Positions 26,988-36,467 of a DNA stretch of 64,000 nt are shown here, in pieces. The notes beneath the pieces were generated by a model. That model had not been told where the DNA came from. It searched no databases and was given only the letters and a program-made list of their open reading frames with translations. The translations under genes were made by a program, and so were the position numbers. Source of the DNA: Candidatus Intricatilinea gracilis (GTDB taxonomy: Bacteria; Pseudomonadota; Gammaproteobacteria; Burkholderiales; Burkholderiaceae_C); contig JADJDQ010000003.1 of the NCBI GenBank assembly GCA_016702605.1, positions 547,501-611,500 on the forward strand. Direction: 5' to 3'. The number at the start of each line of letters is the position of its first letter. Position 1 is the first letter of the stretch.

Positions 26988-27749
26988 TTACTCCAGCACC
27001 GGGTTGCGCGCCAGGAACATCGGGTTCAGCCAGGCTTCGGGCAGCTGGCGTTTCTGGCGCGAGAGGTAACGCACGCGGGTTTCCTTCTGGCTGGCGAGGC
27101 GATCGGTCAGCACCATGGCGCCGACCTGGCCGTGGTCGATGGTGAAACTTGCCAGCTTGGCCAGCTTGTCGCTTTGCACATACAGCTCGGCGCGGATCGG
27201 TTCGTGTTTGGCCTTGCCGAGCCAGAGCTCGATGCGCTGGTAGCTCAAGCCCTTGCGTGCGGCCTGCAGGCTCAGGTGTCGGCAGGGCTTGTTGCCCTCG
27301 CAGACCTCGTCGCCCACCAGCGTGCCGGTGTAGTCGTCGGCCCAGCTCATGGTGGCGATGTCGCCGGTCGAGGCGTCGCCCAGCAGCTTTTGTGTGGCGG
27401 TGATACGCATCGGGCGTTGGCTGCCGGGCAGCAGCAGCCAGTAGTCGTCACCCAGCATCAGCATCTTCTGGCCCGCCTCGGCCGGTGAACGCATCAGCAC
27501 CAGCGACTTGTGGCCGGCCTGCACGAAGACGGTGTAGCGCCGCTCCTTTTCGACTGAGCCGTCGCGCGCCATCAGCTGCACCTCGGTCTCGACGACCAGG
27601 TTGTCGGCGCCGGTGCGCCAGCGGTCGGCGGCGACGAGCAGGTCGTGCACCTGGGCGGCGTCGTCGGGTGCAGCCTGTGCGGACCAGACGCTGCTCAGCA
27701 GCAGGGCCGTGGCGATCAGCCGGTATGCCTGGATATTGCAGATCGACAT
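26988..27749 (-). CDS. Outer-membrane lipoprotein-sorting (LolA-like) protein
   Basis: Periplasmic protein (253 aa) of the DUF4131/LolA-like outer-membrane lipoprotein-sorting group. Signal peptide ends near AQA (residue 27). Segments ERRYTVFVQAGHKSLVLM, MLMLGDDYWLLLP and YTGTLVGDEVC are typical. These proteins ferry lipids or lipoproteins between membranes and are commonly encoded beside FtsX-type permeases. ATG 27749 has aagga 6 nt upstream and lies 19 nt after the permease stop. Confidence 0.8.
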   Translation of the reverse strand: MSICNIQAYRLIATALLLSSVWSAQAAPDDAAQVHDLLVAADRWRTGADNLVVETEVQLMARDGSVEKERRYTVFVQAGHKSLVLMRSPAEAGQKMLMLGDDYWLLLPGSQRPMRITATQKLLGDASTGDIATMSWADDYTGTLVGDEVCEGNKPCRHLSLQAARKGLSYQRIELWLGKAKHEPIRAELYVQSDKLAKLASFTIDHGQVGAMVLTDRLASQKETRVRYLSRQKRQLPEAWLNPMFLARNPVLE

Positions 27750-27768
27750 GGTGGTTCCTTGAACGTGT

Positions 27769-28995
27769 TCAGACATGGCCCAGCGCATCGACGATGGGCT
27801 GGTTGACGGTGCGCCGCGCCACCAGGGCCGAGGCGGCGGTGGCCATCAGCACCATGGCGATCAGCGTCAGGGCGTAGAGCGCAGGGTCGATGTCCATCAC
27901 CAGCGCGTAGCCCACGCTGCGCCCGGGCGGCGGCGGCATCTGCACCGGAAAGATCAGCAGGGCGATCGACAACGCCGCCGCACCCAGCGTGCCGAGCAGC
28001 GCGCCCAGGCCGCCCAGCATCGAGCCCTCGATCGCAAAGCCGCGCACCAGCTGCACGGGCGACGTGCCCAGCGCCCGCATGGCGCCCACCTCGCGGGTGC
28101 GTTCGATCACCGCCATCGCCATCGCGTTGGTGACCACGAAGACGACGATCACACCCAGGATGCCGCCCAGCGCCCCGAAGATGCGGTTGTAGAGATCACG
28201 CACGCTGCGGTAGAAGGTGGCCTGGTCGATCCAGCTGCGGATCTCGAGTGCGGGTTGGTGGCTCTGCAGCTTCGCTTGCAGGCGGGCTCGCACCGGCTCG
28301 GTCGCGTCCATGCTGCTCAGGAACACGCCCAGGCTCGACACCCGGTCGGTCGCCAGCAGGCGCTGCGCGCTGGCCACGTCGGTGTAGACCAGCCGGGCGT
28401 CCATCTCGGCAATGCCGGTGCTGACCACACCGGCCACGGTCACGTCGATGGCGTTGAGTGCGCCTTCGGTGGTGCTGGCCAGCATCGTCAGCCCGGCGCC
28501 CGGTTCCGCCTTGAGGCTGCGTGCCAGACCGGCGCCGAGCATCACCTGCGCGCTGTCGGCGCTGCTCAGCACCCGGCCCGACTTGACCGTCAGGAACGGC
28601 CCCTTGATGGCGAACTCGGCGTCCGGCGCAATGCCTTCGGCCATCATCACCACACTCTTGTCGCCGTTGCTGATGAGGCCGCTGAACACCAGCTTGGGCA
28701 GCACCTGGCGCACGTCCGGGTCGGCGAGCAGATCACGCGTCAGCGCCTCGGCATCGGTGATGCCGTGCTGCGCCGGCACATCCTCGTCACCTGCGAACTG
28801 CGCCGGTGTGGCCAGGATCAGGTGGCCGGTCGTGCGCGCCGAACTCTGCGCCAGCGCCTGGTAGGTGGCCAGCGCAAAACCGCCGGCCAGCAAGATGGCG
28901 GCAGTGCCCAGTGCCGCGATGCTGACCGTGACGAGTGAGCGCCGCCGGTTGCGCAGTGTGTTGAGCCAGGCGAAACGGATCCATTCGAGTCTCAT
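27769..28995 (-). CDS. ABC transporter permease, MacB/FtsX type
   Basis: Inner-membrane permease (408 aa). One N-terminal helix, a large periplasmic MacB_PCD domain (about 40-260), then three helices of the FtsX domain (GVIVVFVVTNAMAMAVIERTREVGAMRALG). MacB-type systems are mechanotransmitters that move lipoproteins, toxins or peptides out of the periplasm rather than importers. Start overlaps the ATPase stop by 4 nt. Confidence 0.9.
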   Translation of the reverse strand: MRLEWIRFAWLNTLRNRRRSLVTVSIAALGTAAILLAGGFALATYQALAQSSARTTGHLILATPAQFAGDEDVPAQHGITDAEALTRDLLADPDVRQVLPKLVFSGLISNGDKSVVMMAEGIAPDAEFAIKGPFLTVKSGRVLSSADSAQVMLGAGLARSLKAEPGAGLTMLASTTEGALNAIDVTVAGVVSTGIAEMDARLVYTDVASAQRLLATDRVSSLGVFLSSMDATEPVRARLQAKLQSHQPALEIRSWIDQATFYRSVRDLYNRIFGALGGILGVIVVFVVTNAMAMAVIERTREVGAMRALGTSPVQLVRGFAIEGSMLGGLGALLGTLGAAALSIALLIFPVQMPPPPGRSVGYALVMDIDPALYALTLIAMVLMATAASALVARRTVNQPIVDALGHV

Positions 28996-29822
28996 GCGAG
29001 TGCTCCCAGCAGATGGGCGGGTTGTGGTGGTGCTGTTGTGCGCCCAGCCGCGACGGGTTCGTCGGTGACGATCACGCCGTCGTGCAGCGCCACGCTGCGG
29101 TCGCAGCGCGCCAGCAGGCGGGCGTCGTGGGTGGCGATCAGGAAGGCAGCGCCGTGAGCGTGGCCCTGCTCGCGCATCAGGTCGAGCACCTGGGTGGCGG
29201 TGACGCTGTCCAGGCTGGCGGTGGGTTCGTCGGCAATCACGAGTGTCGGGCGTTTCACCAGCGCACGGGCGATGGCCACGCGCTGGCGCTGACCGCCGGA
29301 CAAGGCATCCGGCCGGTGCCCGGCGTGGTCGGCCAGGCCCACCGCGGCCAGCATGTCACCCACGCGGGTGCGCCGTTCACGCGCCGGCAGGCCGGCCAGC
29401 AGCAGCGGGTAGTCGACGTTCTCACTCACCGTCATCACCGGCACCAGATGAAAGGCCTGGAAGACGAAGCCGATGGCGTCGCGCCGCAGCAGCGTGGCTT
29501 CGCTCTCGGTGAGGCTCGACACCTCGCGGCCCGCCAGCTCGAGGCGCCCGGCGTCGGCCTGGTCGATCAGCCCGGCCAGGTTGAGCAAGGTGCTCTTGCC
29601 GCTGCCCGACGGCCCGGTCAGCGCCAGCATCTCGCCGCGTGCCAGCGTCAGGTCGACGCCGCGCAGCGCCTGCACCACGTGTGCGCCCAGGTGGTAGGTC
29701 TTGTGCACGCCGGACACACGCAAGGCGATCCGTTGTGCGGCGGCCAGCTGCCCGACCTGTTGCGCCGCTGGCAGGCCGGCGAGCTGGGCAGCCGCCGAGG
29801 CGGTGGTGTGACGGCCCGCCAT
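28992..29822 (-). CDS. ABC transporter ATP-binding protein, MacB/LolD type
   Basis: ATPase (276 aa). Walker A GPSGSGKST, Q-loop FVFQAFHLVP, signature LSGGQRQRVAIARAL, Walker B LVIADEPTASLD and the H-loop THD are all present. An extra N-terminal 35 Ala-rich residues precede the domain. ATG 29822 overlaps the preceding gene's stop as ATGA; a much longer frame upstream is only read-through across that gene. Confidence 0.92.
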   Translation of the reverse strand: MAGRHTTASAAAQLAGLPAAQQVGQLAAAQRIALRVSGVHKTYHLGAHVVQALRGVDLTLARGEMLALTGPSGSGKSTLLNLAGLIDQADAGRLELAGREVSSLTESEATLLRRDAIGFVFQAFHLVPVMTVSENVDYPLLLAGLPARERRTRVGDMLAAVGLADHAGHRPDALSGGQRQRVAIARALVKRPTLVIADEPTASLDSVTATQVLDLMREQGHAHGAAFLIATHDARLLARCDRSVALHDGVIVTDEPVAAGRTTAPPQPAHLLGALA

Positions 29823-30532
29823 CACAGCCCCGCCAGCAGTTGCTGCGCCTTGGCGGCATGCGGCGTGCCGCCGGTCACCACCTTGTTCAGCAGCGCACGG
29901 GCTTCGTCCTTCTGGCCGGCTGCAGTCGCACGCTTGGCGGCAAACAGCCACACCTTGGCCTGGAAGTCGGGCGCCGACCCACTCAGCGTGGGGGCCCGCA
30001 GCACCTGCGACAGCAACTGCTCGCCGCGTGCGCCGCGGTTGAACATCGACGGCAGCGCCAGGAAGGTGCTCGCCGCAGTGAATCGTGTCTCGAGCGCCAG
30101 CGGCACTGAGCCGGCCGGCGCCGTCTCGTGCGCGGGGGTGAGCTGCGCCAGCGCCTTGTCGATCTGCGCCAGGCCATCTTCGGCGTAGCTCATCTTGCGC
30201 CAGGGCAGAAACGTGGTGCGTGCCTTCATCGACGTGGCCGCGCCCGCGTAGGCGCGCAGCACCGGGTCGGTGGGCTCGGCGTCCGACATGGCCTTGAGTT
30301 GTTCGGCCGCCGGCTCGACGGCCGCGTTGTCGCCGTCCAGCGCTGGCTGAAAACGCGCCCGTGCCGAGGCGTACGTCGCCGCATCCGGCGCCGCCTGCAG
30401 CGGCGTGACGCTCAGCAGCGCCAGCATGGCGATCAGCGCCGTGCCCCCGGTCAGCAGATGGCGGCGCAGGCCGGACGGGCTGGCAGGCAGTGCAACAGAA
30501 GGGGGCGAAACGACACGAGTGGCTTGGAACAT
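29822..30532 (-). CDS. Exported helical (TPR-like) protein at the head of the ABC operon
   Basis: Protein (236 aa) with a signal peptide (hydrophobic at about 25-45, AQA-like cleavage site after LQA) and an all-helical Ala-rich body resembling TPR repeats (VWLFAAKRATAAGQKDEARALLNKV). No catalytic motif. ATG 30532 has ggag 7 nt upstream. As first gene it probably supplies a periplasmic assembly or adaptor factor for the exporter; this is inference. Confidence 0.65.
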   Translation of the reverse strand: MFQATRVVSPPSVALPASPSGLRRHLLTGGTALIAMLALLSVTPLQAAPDAATYASARARFQPALDGDNAAVEPAAEQLKAMSDAEPTDPVLRAYAGAATSMKARTTFLPWRKMSYAEDGLAQIDKALAQLTPAHETAPAGSVPLALETRFTAASTFLALPSMFNRGARGEQLLSQVLRAPTLSGSAPDFQAKVWLFAAKRATAAGQKDEARALLNKVVTGGTPHAAKAQQLLAGL

Positions 30533-30745
30533 GGCAGAACTCCGTGGAGGGGTGGATGACATGTCCGGCACTGTGATCGGCGGCCCCGCCAGCCGCAGCA
30601 GGGCTGCGACGAAGTGATGACCTGCGGCGCGAAGTGGCGGCGGCAGGGAGTGAGCGGCGCGCGGCAGCAGGCAAGGTCGGACTGATCGCCTGCGGGCCGG
30701 CTTGCACATCTTGAGTCGCGACCCTGCCTGGAGTAGATTTGGCGC

Positions 30746-31402
30746 ATGACAGAAATCCACTTGACACCCGAATCTGCTCCGTCACAGAACCTGCCACTGC
30801 AGCGTCAGTTGCTGGCGCTGTTCAGCCTGTGTGTCGCCATGGGTGCGCTGTCGGGCGACGAGCCGGTCACTGCGCTCGACGCCCCGGCCATGCGTCGCCT
30901 CGTGGGCGCCCTGCAGCAGGCGCAACTGGCGCGAACCGCCAGCGTCGACCTGGCGCCGCTGCTCAGCGCCGATGCCGCCCAGCTCGACGCCGCCACCGCC
31001 GCGCGCATGGAGGCCGAAGTCGCCCGCCTCATCGAGGTGCTCGACCACTCGCCCTCGCCCACCACCGAATGGGCCAGCATGCGCGAGGTGCTCGGCGACG
31101 ACGCCTTGTGTGCCCTGGTGGGTGTGGCGCCCGCCTCGATGCGCCGCTACGCCGGCGGCGGGCGCGAGACACCCCAGGGCGTGGCCGAACGCCTGCACTG
31201 GCTGGCCATGGTGGTTGCCGATCTGGCCGGCGGCTACAACACCTACGGCATGCGCCGCTGGTTCGAACGCCCGCGCCACCAGCTCGGCGGCCTCAGCCCG
31301 CGACAGGCCCTGGGCGACGCCTGGGGCGTGGACGACGAAGCCGCGCAACGTGTCCGCACGCTCGCCGCCGCCCTCACCGGCGTTCAGCCGCTGGCGGCAT
31401 GA
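30746..31402 (+). CDS. MbcA/ParS/Xre-type antitoxin
   Basis: Antitoxin-like protein (218 aa). The C-terminal part holds the MbcA/ParS toxin-binding domain ending in YGMRRWFERPRHQLGGLSPRQALGDAW, preceded by an Xre-like helical region (VGVAPASMRRYAGGGR). Longer than minimal RES antitoxins because of an extra N-terminal helical domain. Followed 35 nt later by the RES toxin; pairs of this type are autoregulated through the antitoxin. Confidence 0.8.
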   Translation: MTEIHLTPESAPSQNLPLQRQLLALFSLCVAMGALSGDEPVTALDAPAMRRLVGALQQAQLARTASVDLAPLLSADAAQLDAATAARMEAEVARLIEVLDHSPSPTTEWASMREVLGDDALCALVGVAPASMRRYAGGGRETPQGVAERLHWLAMVVADLAGGYNTYGMRRWFERPRHQLGGLSPRQALGDAWGVDDEAAQRVRTLAAALTGVQPLAA

Positions 31403-31436
31403 CCCGGCGCGGCACCTTCTGCCCCCGGCGACTCTA

Positions 31437-32039
31437 GTGGTGAGCAACCTCGTCGATCCCGGCAGCGGCGGCATCGACGCCAATGCCGCCGCCGCCGCCA
31501 ACCGGCGCCTGGGCTTTCGCCACTGCGACCCGCGCGCACCCTTCCTGTGGCAATCAGCCGACCAGCCGCCGGCGCGCTGGCACGGCAGCGGCGAAGGCCC
31601 GGCCAACTACTTTGCCGACACCCCGGTCGGCGCCTGGGCCGAGTTCCTGCGCCACGAAGGCATCACCGACGCCGCCGACCTGGCGGGTGTGCGCCGTTCG
31701 CTCTGGGTCGTCGAGCTGCCGGCCGACACGCCCGCCGCCCCGCAGCTGTCGCCCGCCGTGCTGCACGGCGACGACGACAGCTACCCCGCCTGCCAGGCCG
31801 AAGCCCGCCGCCTGCGCGCCGCCGGCGCCACGAGCCTCGAAGCCCCCGCCGCAGCTCTGCTACCTGGCGGCGCCAGCGGCTGGTCCGGCCATGCCGCCGG
31901 CCTCGTCACTGCCCAGCCATCCCGCGACGGCCGCGTCTGGGTGGTCTTCGGCCCCCTCGCCACCACCGGCTGGGTGGCCGTGCAGGCCGGCGCACCACCG
32001 GCGCTGGTGTTGCCGCTGGTGCGGCAGTTCGGCGGGTGA
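31437..32039 (+). CDS. RES-domain toxin
   Basis: NAD+-degrading toxin of the RES family (about 200 aa). Family features visible: FRHCDPRAPF with conserved Arg, ARWHGSGEGPANYFAD (conserved Arg and Tyr), WAEFLRHEG with the Glu, and a closing WVVFGPLA segment. The start is uncertain: the GTG at 31437 gives the annotated protein, but the residues just before it (HLLPPATL) also look like a RES N-terminus and lack an ordinary start codon, so the 5' end may be altered. Toxin activity depletes NAD and arrests growth. Confidence 0.75.
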   Translation: MVSNLVDPGSGGIDANAAAAANRRLGFRHCDPRAPFLWQSADQPPARWHGSGEGPANYFADTPVGAWAEFLRHEGITDAADLAGVRRSLWVVELPADTPAAPQLSPAVLHGDDDSYPACQAEARRLRAAGATSLEAPAAALLPGGASGWSGHAAGLVTAQPSRDGRVWVVFGPLATTGWVAVQAGAPPALVLPLVRQFGG

Positions 32040-32156
32040 GTGGCGGGTTGTCGTTGCCGAGTCGGCGAGCCCGAGTGCCGCAGGGTCGCTCGCCCCATCA
32101 GGTTGGTAAGCTCCCCGCCACATAAACAGATTCCATGCGCAAGGGGGGGTGACGGC

Positions 32157-32879
32157 ATGAGCGAATTGATCATCTACCAGACCGAGGACGGCCTCGCCAG
32201 GGTTCAGTTCCGCGCCCTGGACGGCACCGTCTGGTTGACCCAGCTCGACATTGCCGATCTATTCGATACCACCAAGCAGAACGTCAGCCTGCATGTCAGA
32301 AACATCCTGGCCGAGCAGGAATTGAGCGCGGCGGCAACTGTCAAGGAATCCTTGACAGTTCAAACCGAGGGCAGACGACAGGTGCAGCGGCCCACCCAGC
32401 TCTACAGCCTGCAAATGATCCTGGCCGTTGGCTACCGCGTCAAAGGTGTGCGCGGCACTCAGTTCCGCCAATGGGCCACCGCGCATCTGGCGGAGTACCT
32501 CGTCAAGGGCTTCGTCATGGACGACGAGCGCCTGAAGAACCCCGCCGGCTGGGACTACTTCGACGAACTGCTAGCGCGCATCCGCGAGATCCGCGCCTCC
32601 GAAAAGCGCTTCTACCAGAAGGTGCGCGACCTCTTCGCGCTCAGCGCCGACTACCGCGCCAGTGACGCTGCCGCACAGGTCTTCTTCGCCGAGGTGCAGA
32701 ACAAGCTGCTCTTTGCCGTGACACGGCAGACCGCCGCCGAACTCATCCTGGCCCGCGCCGATGCCGACGCACCCAACATGGCCCTCACCACCTGGGAAGG
32801 CAGCCGCGTGCGCAAGGCCGACGGAGTAGGTGACACCTGGGCGCTTCGAGGCAGTTCGGAAAATGAATCGTTGAGATAA
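32157..32879 (+). CDS. rhuM: RhuM-family protein, C-terminally shortened
   Basis: Virulence-associated RhuM family (240 aa). The N-terminal DNA-binding-like part VWLTQLDIADLFDTTKQNVSLH and the core QMILAVGYRVKGVRGTQFRQWA are well kept. Homologues run to about 330 aa; this frame departs after WEGSRVRKAD into an unrelated tail and stop, so the last third is lost. ATG 32157 follows aaggggggg. Function of RhuM is unknown; genes are often found near restriction and toxin modules, as here. Confidence 0.75.
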   Translation: MSELIIYQTEDGLARVQFRALDGTVWLTQLDIADLFDTTKQNVSLHVRNILAEQELSAAATVKESLTVQTEGRRQVQRPTQLYSLQMILAVGYRVKGVRGTQFRQWATAHLAEYLVKGFVMDDERLKNPAGWDYFDELLARIREIRASEKRFYQKVRDLFALSADYRASDAAAQVFFAEVQNKLLFAVTRQTAAELILARADADAPNMALTTWEGSRVRKADGVGDTWALRGSSENESLR

Positions 32880-32951
32880 CCTGGAACCTCAGTCGGACGA
32901 CACCAACCGGATTGCGCTAGGCCGACATCCAACGAACCCAGGGGAGCTTCG

Positions 32952-33749
32952 ATGGCCAATTGGACGAGACCTGAAGTGCTCGCTGCGATGCACCTGTATA
33001 CGCAGTTGCCATTCGGAAAGTTGCATCGCCGGAACCCGGCCATCATCGAACTCGCGGATCGAATGGGCCGCACGCCGAGTTCGGTGGCGATGAAGCTGAC
33101 AAATATCGCGAGCCTTGACCCACTGATTACCGCGAGCGGCCGCAAGGGATTGAGCGGGGCGTCGGAACTCGATCGAGAAGTTTGGGACGACATGGCACGG
33201 CAGTGGGATGTCGTTGCCACCGAGGCCTATGCTGCGTACAAGCACTGGGTGGTCGACGAGCAGTCGACCGATTTACCGGATGTCGACGTGCCGCGAGAAT
33301 CGGCAGCGCTGCCGGATTTTCCTGACGGTTTTGGACTTGGCGTGACACGTGATGCCACAGTGGCGGTGCGCGTCAATCAACGGCTGTTTCGTCGTGCCGT
33401 GCTTGCCAGTTATGAGGAACGTTGTTGCATCACCGGGCTGGGTGAGCCTGGGCTGCTGGTGGCAAGTCACATCGTGCCGTGGAGTCTCGACAGCCAGAAT
33501 CGACTCAATCCTTGCAACGGACTTTGCCTGTCTGCCTTGCATGACAAGGCGTTCGATCTTGGATTGATCACTGTAATGCCCGGCGATCTCAAGGTGCGGG
33601 TGGCGAAGAAACTGCTGGCGAGGCACAAAGAGCCCTATCTCTCAGAATCCCTGCTGAAATACGATGGGCAGCCAATATGCCTGCCGCAGCGATACCGCCC
33701 TGGCGATGACTTTCTGCGTTGGCACGTTGACCACTTTGGTTTCGGTTGA
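32952..33749 (+). CDS. HNH endonuclease
   Basis: Putative restriction endonuclease (265 aa). The N-terminal half is a helical DNA-recognition-like region (LPFGKLHRRNPAIIELA, MGRTPSSVAMKL). The HNH catalytic domain is in the C-terminal half: CCITGLGEP, ASHIVPWS, RLNPCNGLCLSALHDKAFD. No methyltransferase gene is adjacent, so it may target modified or phage DNA. It ends 8 nt before the end of the convergent AlbA_2 gene. Confidence 0.85.
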   Translation: MANWTRPEVLAAMHLYTQLPFGKLHRRNPAIIELADRMGRTPSSVAMKLTNIASLDPLITASGRKGLSGASELDREVWDDMARQWDVVATEAYAAYKHWVVDEQSTDLPDVDVPRESAALPDFPDGFGLGVTRDATVAVRVNQRLFRRAVLASYEERCCITGLGEPGLLVASHIVPWSLDSQNRLNPCNGLCLSALHDKAFDLGLITVMPGDLKVRVAKKLLARHKEPYLSESLLKYDGQPICLPQRYRPGDDFLRWHVDHFGFG

Positions 33750-33756
33750 TTTATCT

Positions 33757-35220
33757 TCAAACCCAGTAAGGGATGTATTCGGCGAACTTGTTGCCGCTGT
33801 GCGCGTCCTTGCGCTTGATGCGACCGGCGTCGACCGCGTCGGTGATCAGGTTGGTTATGGAGTTGCGCTGCTTGTCATGTAGCTTGAAGCGCTCGCGCAG
33901 GCTGGTGTTGGTGAGCGTCTGGCTCGAAAGGTACTGCAGCACGGCATGCTGATAACACGCCTCGATGCGCTCGGCCGAGCCCATGTCGGCGAATTTGCGC
34001 GGTGCGCTGAGCGTGACGCTGAAGGCGTTGTCATCCGGGGTGATCTGCAGCGGCGGCAGACCGAACAGTTCGATGGCTTGGATCACCTTCTGGAAGCCAG
34101 TGCCGCGCTCCTCGCAGATGCGAAATCGCCGGAAGGACGAGGCCAGCTTTTCATTGCGTGACTCTGGCGTGGCACCGATCAGCCGGTCTGGCCGCTTGCC
34201 GGGCAGCAGCGCGCCCGGGTTGGTGATGGTGATGCGGTCGCTGAAGATGTCCACCATCGGTCCTGCGCCGGTGATCACGAAGTCCTGATGGATTAAGGCA
34301 TTGGCGATCAGCTCACGCAGGGCGATCTCGGGATAGACAGAGACGTCGGTGCGCAGCGATTGCCGGATGACCTCGGAGTGCGGCAGCACACGCCGCAGAT
34401 GACCGATCAAGCCTTCGAAGCCGACGGCGTAACCGCGCTGGCCGGGCAGCTCATCGATGGTGTCGACCTTGTTGGCGCCGCGGTAACGAACCACGCGGAT
34501 GCGCTTGCGCTCAAGGGCAGGAAAGTCGTCGAGTTTGCGTGCCGCAGCGACTGCACCGAAGTTGGTGATGTAGTGCCCGCGACCATCAGCCGTCGTGATG
34601 CCTTCCTGGACCAGCCAGCGGGCGAGATCTTCAGGATCTACCGGCGCAGGCCGCTGCAGCAGATGGGCTATGGAATCCAGGTCAAGAAGTTGTCGCACGT
34701 CGTCCAGCCTCAGCAGAGGCGATGCACGCAGCTCCTCCCACTGCGGCGCGCCACTGTTCAGCATCAGGGCGCCGACCTCATGGCGTGAGGCCTTGCGGGT
34801 TGTGCCGCCGGAGCGAACCCAGGTCTCCTCGATCGACTTGCCGCGCCGATGTACCGGCTTCACGGCCTGCTCTGGGATACGCACCAGCAACAGCGGGATC
34901 TTGTTGTCGTCGGTCTGCGTCACCGCATGGTCGAGCGCCAGTGGCGGGTCGATGGCATCGCGCCCCAGATTGGCCAGCTGGCTGACGATGCTCGCCACCT
35001 GTTGCTGATCGACACCCACGGGCTGACCAGCGTCATTCACCCCGAACACCAGATAGCCCCCGTTGGGATGGTTGGCAAACGCCATCAGGTGTTCGGCCAG
35101 TCGATCCTTGTGATCTGACAACTGGGCCTTCCAGTCCAGCTCGTTCTGCTCATGGGGGACCGGTGCCAAGCTTTCCGTCAGGATCTGGAGTGCGTCGCTG
35201 ACCCAGAGCTTGGAGGCCAT
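33757..35220 (-). CDS. AlbA_2 (Schlafen-type) ATP-binding protein
   Basis: Protein (487 aa) with an N-terminal AlbA_2/Schlafen domain (NELDWKAQLSDHKDRLAEHLMAFANHPNGG, GYLVFGVND) joined to an HATPase_c-like domain (ELIANALIHQDF, SDRITITNPG, ERGTGFQKV) and a C-terminal winged helix. Family members are transcription factors or RNA/DNA-processing factors and are enriched in defence islands. ATG 35220 is the first codon of conserved sequence. Its 5' 330 bp and upstream region are duplicated at 36141-36672. Confidence 0.82.
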   Translation of the reverse strand: MASKLWVSDALQILTESLAPVPHEQNELDWKAQLSDHKDRLAEHLMAFANHPNGGYLVFGVNDAGQPVGVDQQQVASIVSQLANLGRDAIDPPLALDHAVTQTDDNKIPLLLVRIPEQAVKPVHRRGKSIEETWVRSGGTTRKASRHEVGALMLNSGAPQWEELRASPLLRLDDVRQLLDLDSIAHLLQRPAPVDPEDLARWLVQEGITTADGRGHYITNFGAVAAARKLDDFPALERKRIRVVRYRGANKVDTIDELPGQRGYAVGFEGLIGHLRRVLPHSEVIRQSLRTDVSVYPEIALRELIANALIHQDFVITGAGPMVDIFSDRITITNPGALLPGKRPDRLIGATPESRNEKLASSFRRFRICEERGTGFQKVIQAIELFGLPPLQITPDDNAFSVTLSAPRKFADMGSAERIEACYQHAVLQYLSSQTLTNTSLRERFKLHDKQRNSITNLITDAVDAGRIKRKDAHSGNKFAEYIPYWV

Positions 35221-35425
35221 GTGATAGCAAGTGATTGATTTAGAAGAGAATTTCCGATCTTTCCGGATTCGCGTGTGATACAGCAGCCCAATTCGACAAG
35301 ACCTGCAATTCGCCGTCGGGAAAGACGTCGAATGTGAGTGCAAGTGACTGTTCCAGAAGGGGAAAACTCCATCTTCCGGATTGCGATGTGAGACGCCATG
35401 GCTTTATCAGGCGATAAGACCGCGG
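34894..35425. repeat. Direct repeat, copy 1 (AlbA_2 5' part and upstream region)
   Basis: About 530 bp nearly identical to 36141-36672 at an offset of 1247 bp, covering about 110 codons of the AlbA_2 gene and some 200 bp upstream. Confidence 0.85.
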
Positions 35426-36056
35426 TGTAGACACAGGCATAACCCGAGAAACTGCTGCCTTTAATATCAATCACTTACAGCGTGTGTGTTACTCATAATA
35501 TGAAACACGGCGAGGTGAAACTTGATTTGCTGCAAACTGGTCACCGTGCATTGAACACCGAAATTTGCAATGCCTTAGTGCCGTCCCATGGCATATTCTT
35601 ATCGAAATTCGTGGTACGCGCAAGCATGGTCGGCCCCCTGCCATGGGGCAGGATTATTGTGCCCGACCGATATCAATTTGGTTGATTCATCAGCACGACG
35701 ATCATTTCGCACGTCGGAGTACGAATCGGCGAAATCTGCAAGCTTGCGCCTATGGCGTCGGCGTCTTTGATGCGTTCATGTCTGAGTTGGCCTTGCTGCC
35801 AATCGTCACCCTCTAGCCGCATCGTTGGAAGCTTTCGATCGGTGACGCTGCGCTTATCACCGCTTCGTCGGGCGCTTTGCTATCGAGGACCACTTCTCGT
35901 GTGCCAAACACAAGGCGATCCTTGCATCACAGACAATAATCTTGGCGTCCACCAAGGCCAGTGCCGCGGCTCGTCGAAGGCGGATCGTCAAGACGGCCAG
36001 TAGGAAGTTCTTCCATACCGCGGCGAACTTCAAGATGCACGACGAGTCAGGCGTGT
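35426..36056. other. Segment between the two repeat copies, no clear gene
   Basis: About 630 bp of lower-GC sequence. Short frames exist (for example a 67-codon minus-strand frame starting at 36060) but none shows a domain or ribosome site. It is absent from the corresponding position inside the intact gene copy and probably entered with the duplication. Confidence 0.4.
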
Positions 36057-36467
36057 TCATGGTAGGGCTCCGGTAGGTTTCCAGGCAAGCTTACGGCTGC
36101 GGTGGCTCATGGCGTGAGCCACGGGCCAGCGGCGCAGGCGCGGGATCTTGTTGTCGTCGGTCTGCGTCACCGCATGGTCGAGCGCCAGTGGCGGGTCGAT
36201 GGCATCACTCCCCAGATTGCCTAGCTGGCTGACGATGCCCGCCACCTGTTGCTGGTCGACACCCACGGACTGACCCGCGTCATTCACTCCGAACACCAGA
36301 TAGCCCCCGTTGGGATGGTTGGCAAACGCCATCAGGTGTTCGGCCACCCAATCCTTGTGATCTGACAACTGGGTCTTCCAGTCCAGTTCGTTCTGCTCAT
36401 GGGGGACCGACGCCAAGCTTTCCGTCAGGATCTGGAGTGCGTCGCTGACCCAGAGCTTGGTGGCCAT
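36057..36467 (-). pseudogene. Truncated duplicate of the AlbA_2 gene
   Basis: Starts MATKLWVSDALQIL like the intact neighbour and follows it closely to DDNKIP, then diverges after about 110 codons into an unrelated Arg-rich tail before a stop. Only the Schlafen N-terminal portion survives and the ATPase part is gone. A few substitutions separate the copies, so the duplication is not brand new. Confidence 0.8.

Noticed and set aside
35588..35770. Frame starting like a Rieske oxygenase N-terminus (YRNSWYAQAWS)
   Set aside because: Only a dozen residues look similar, then it becomes random; no iron-sulfur motif.
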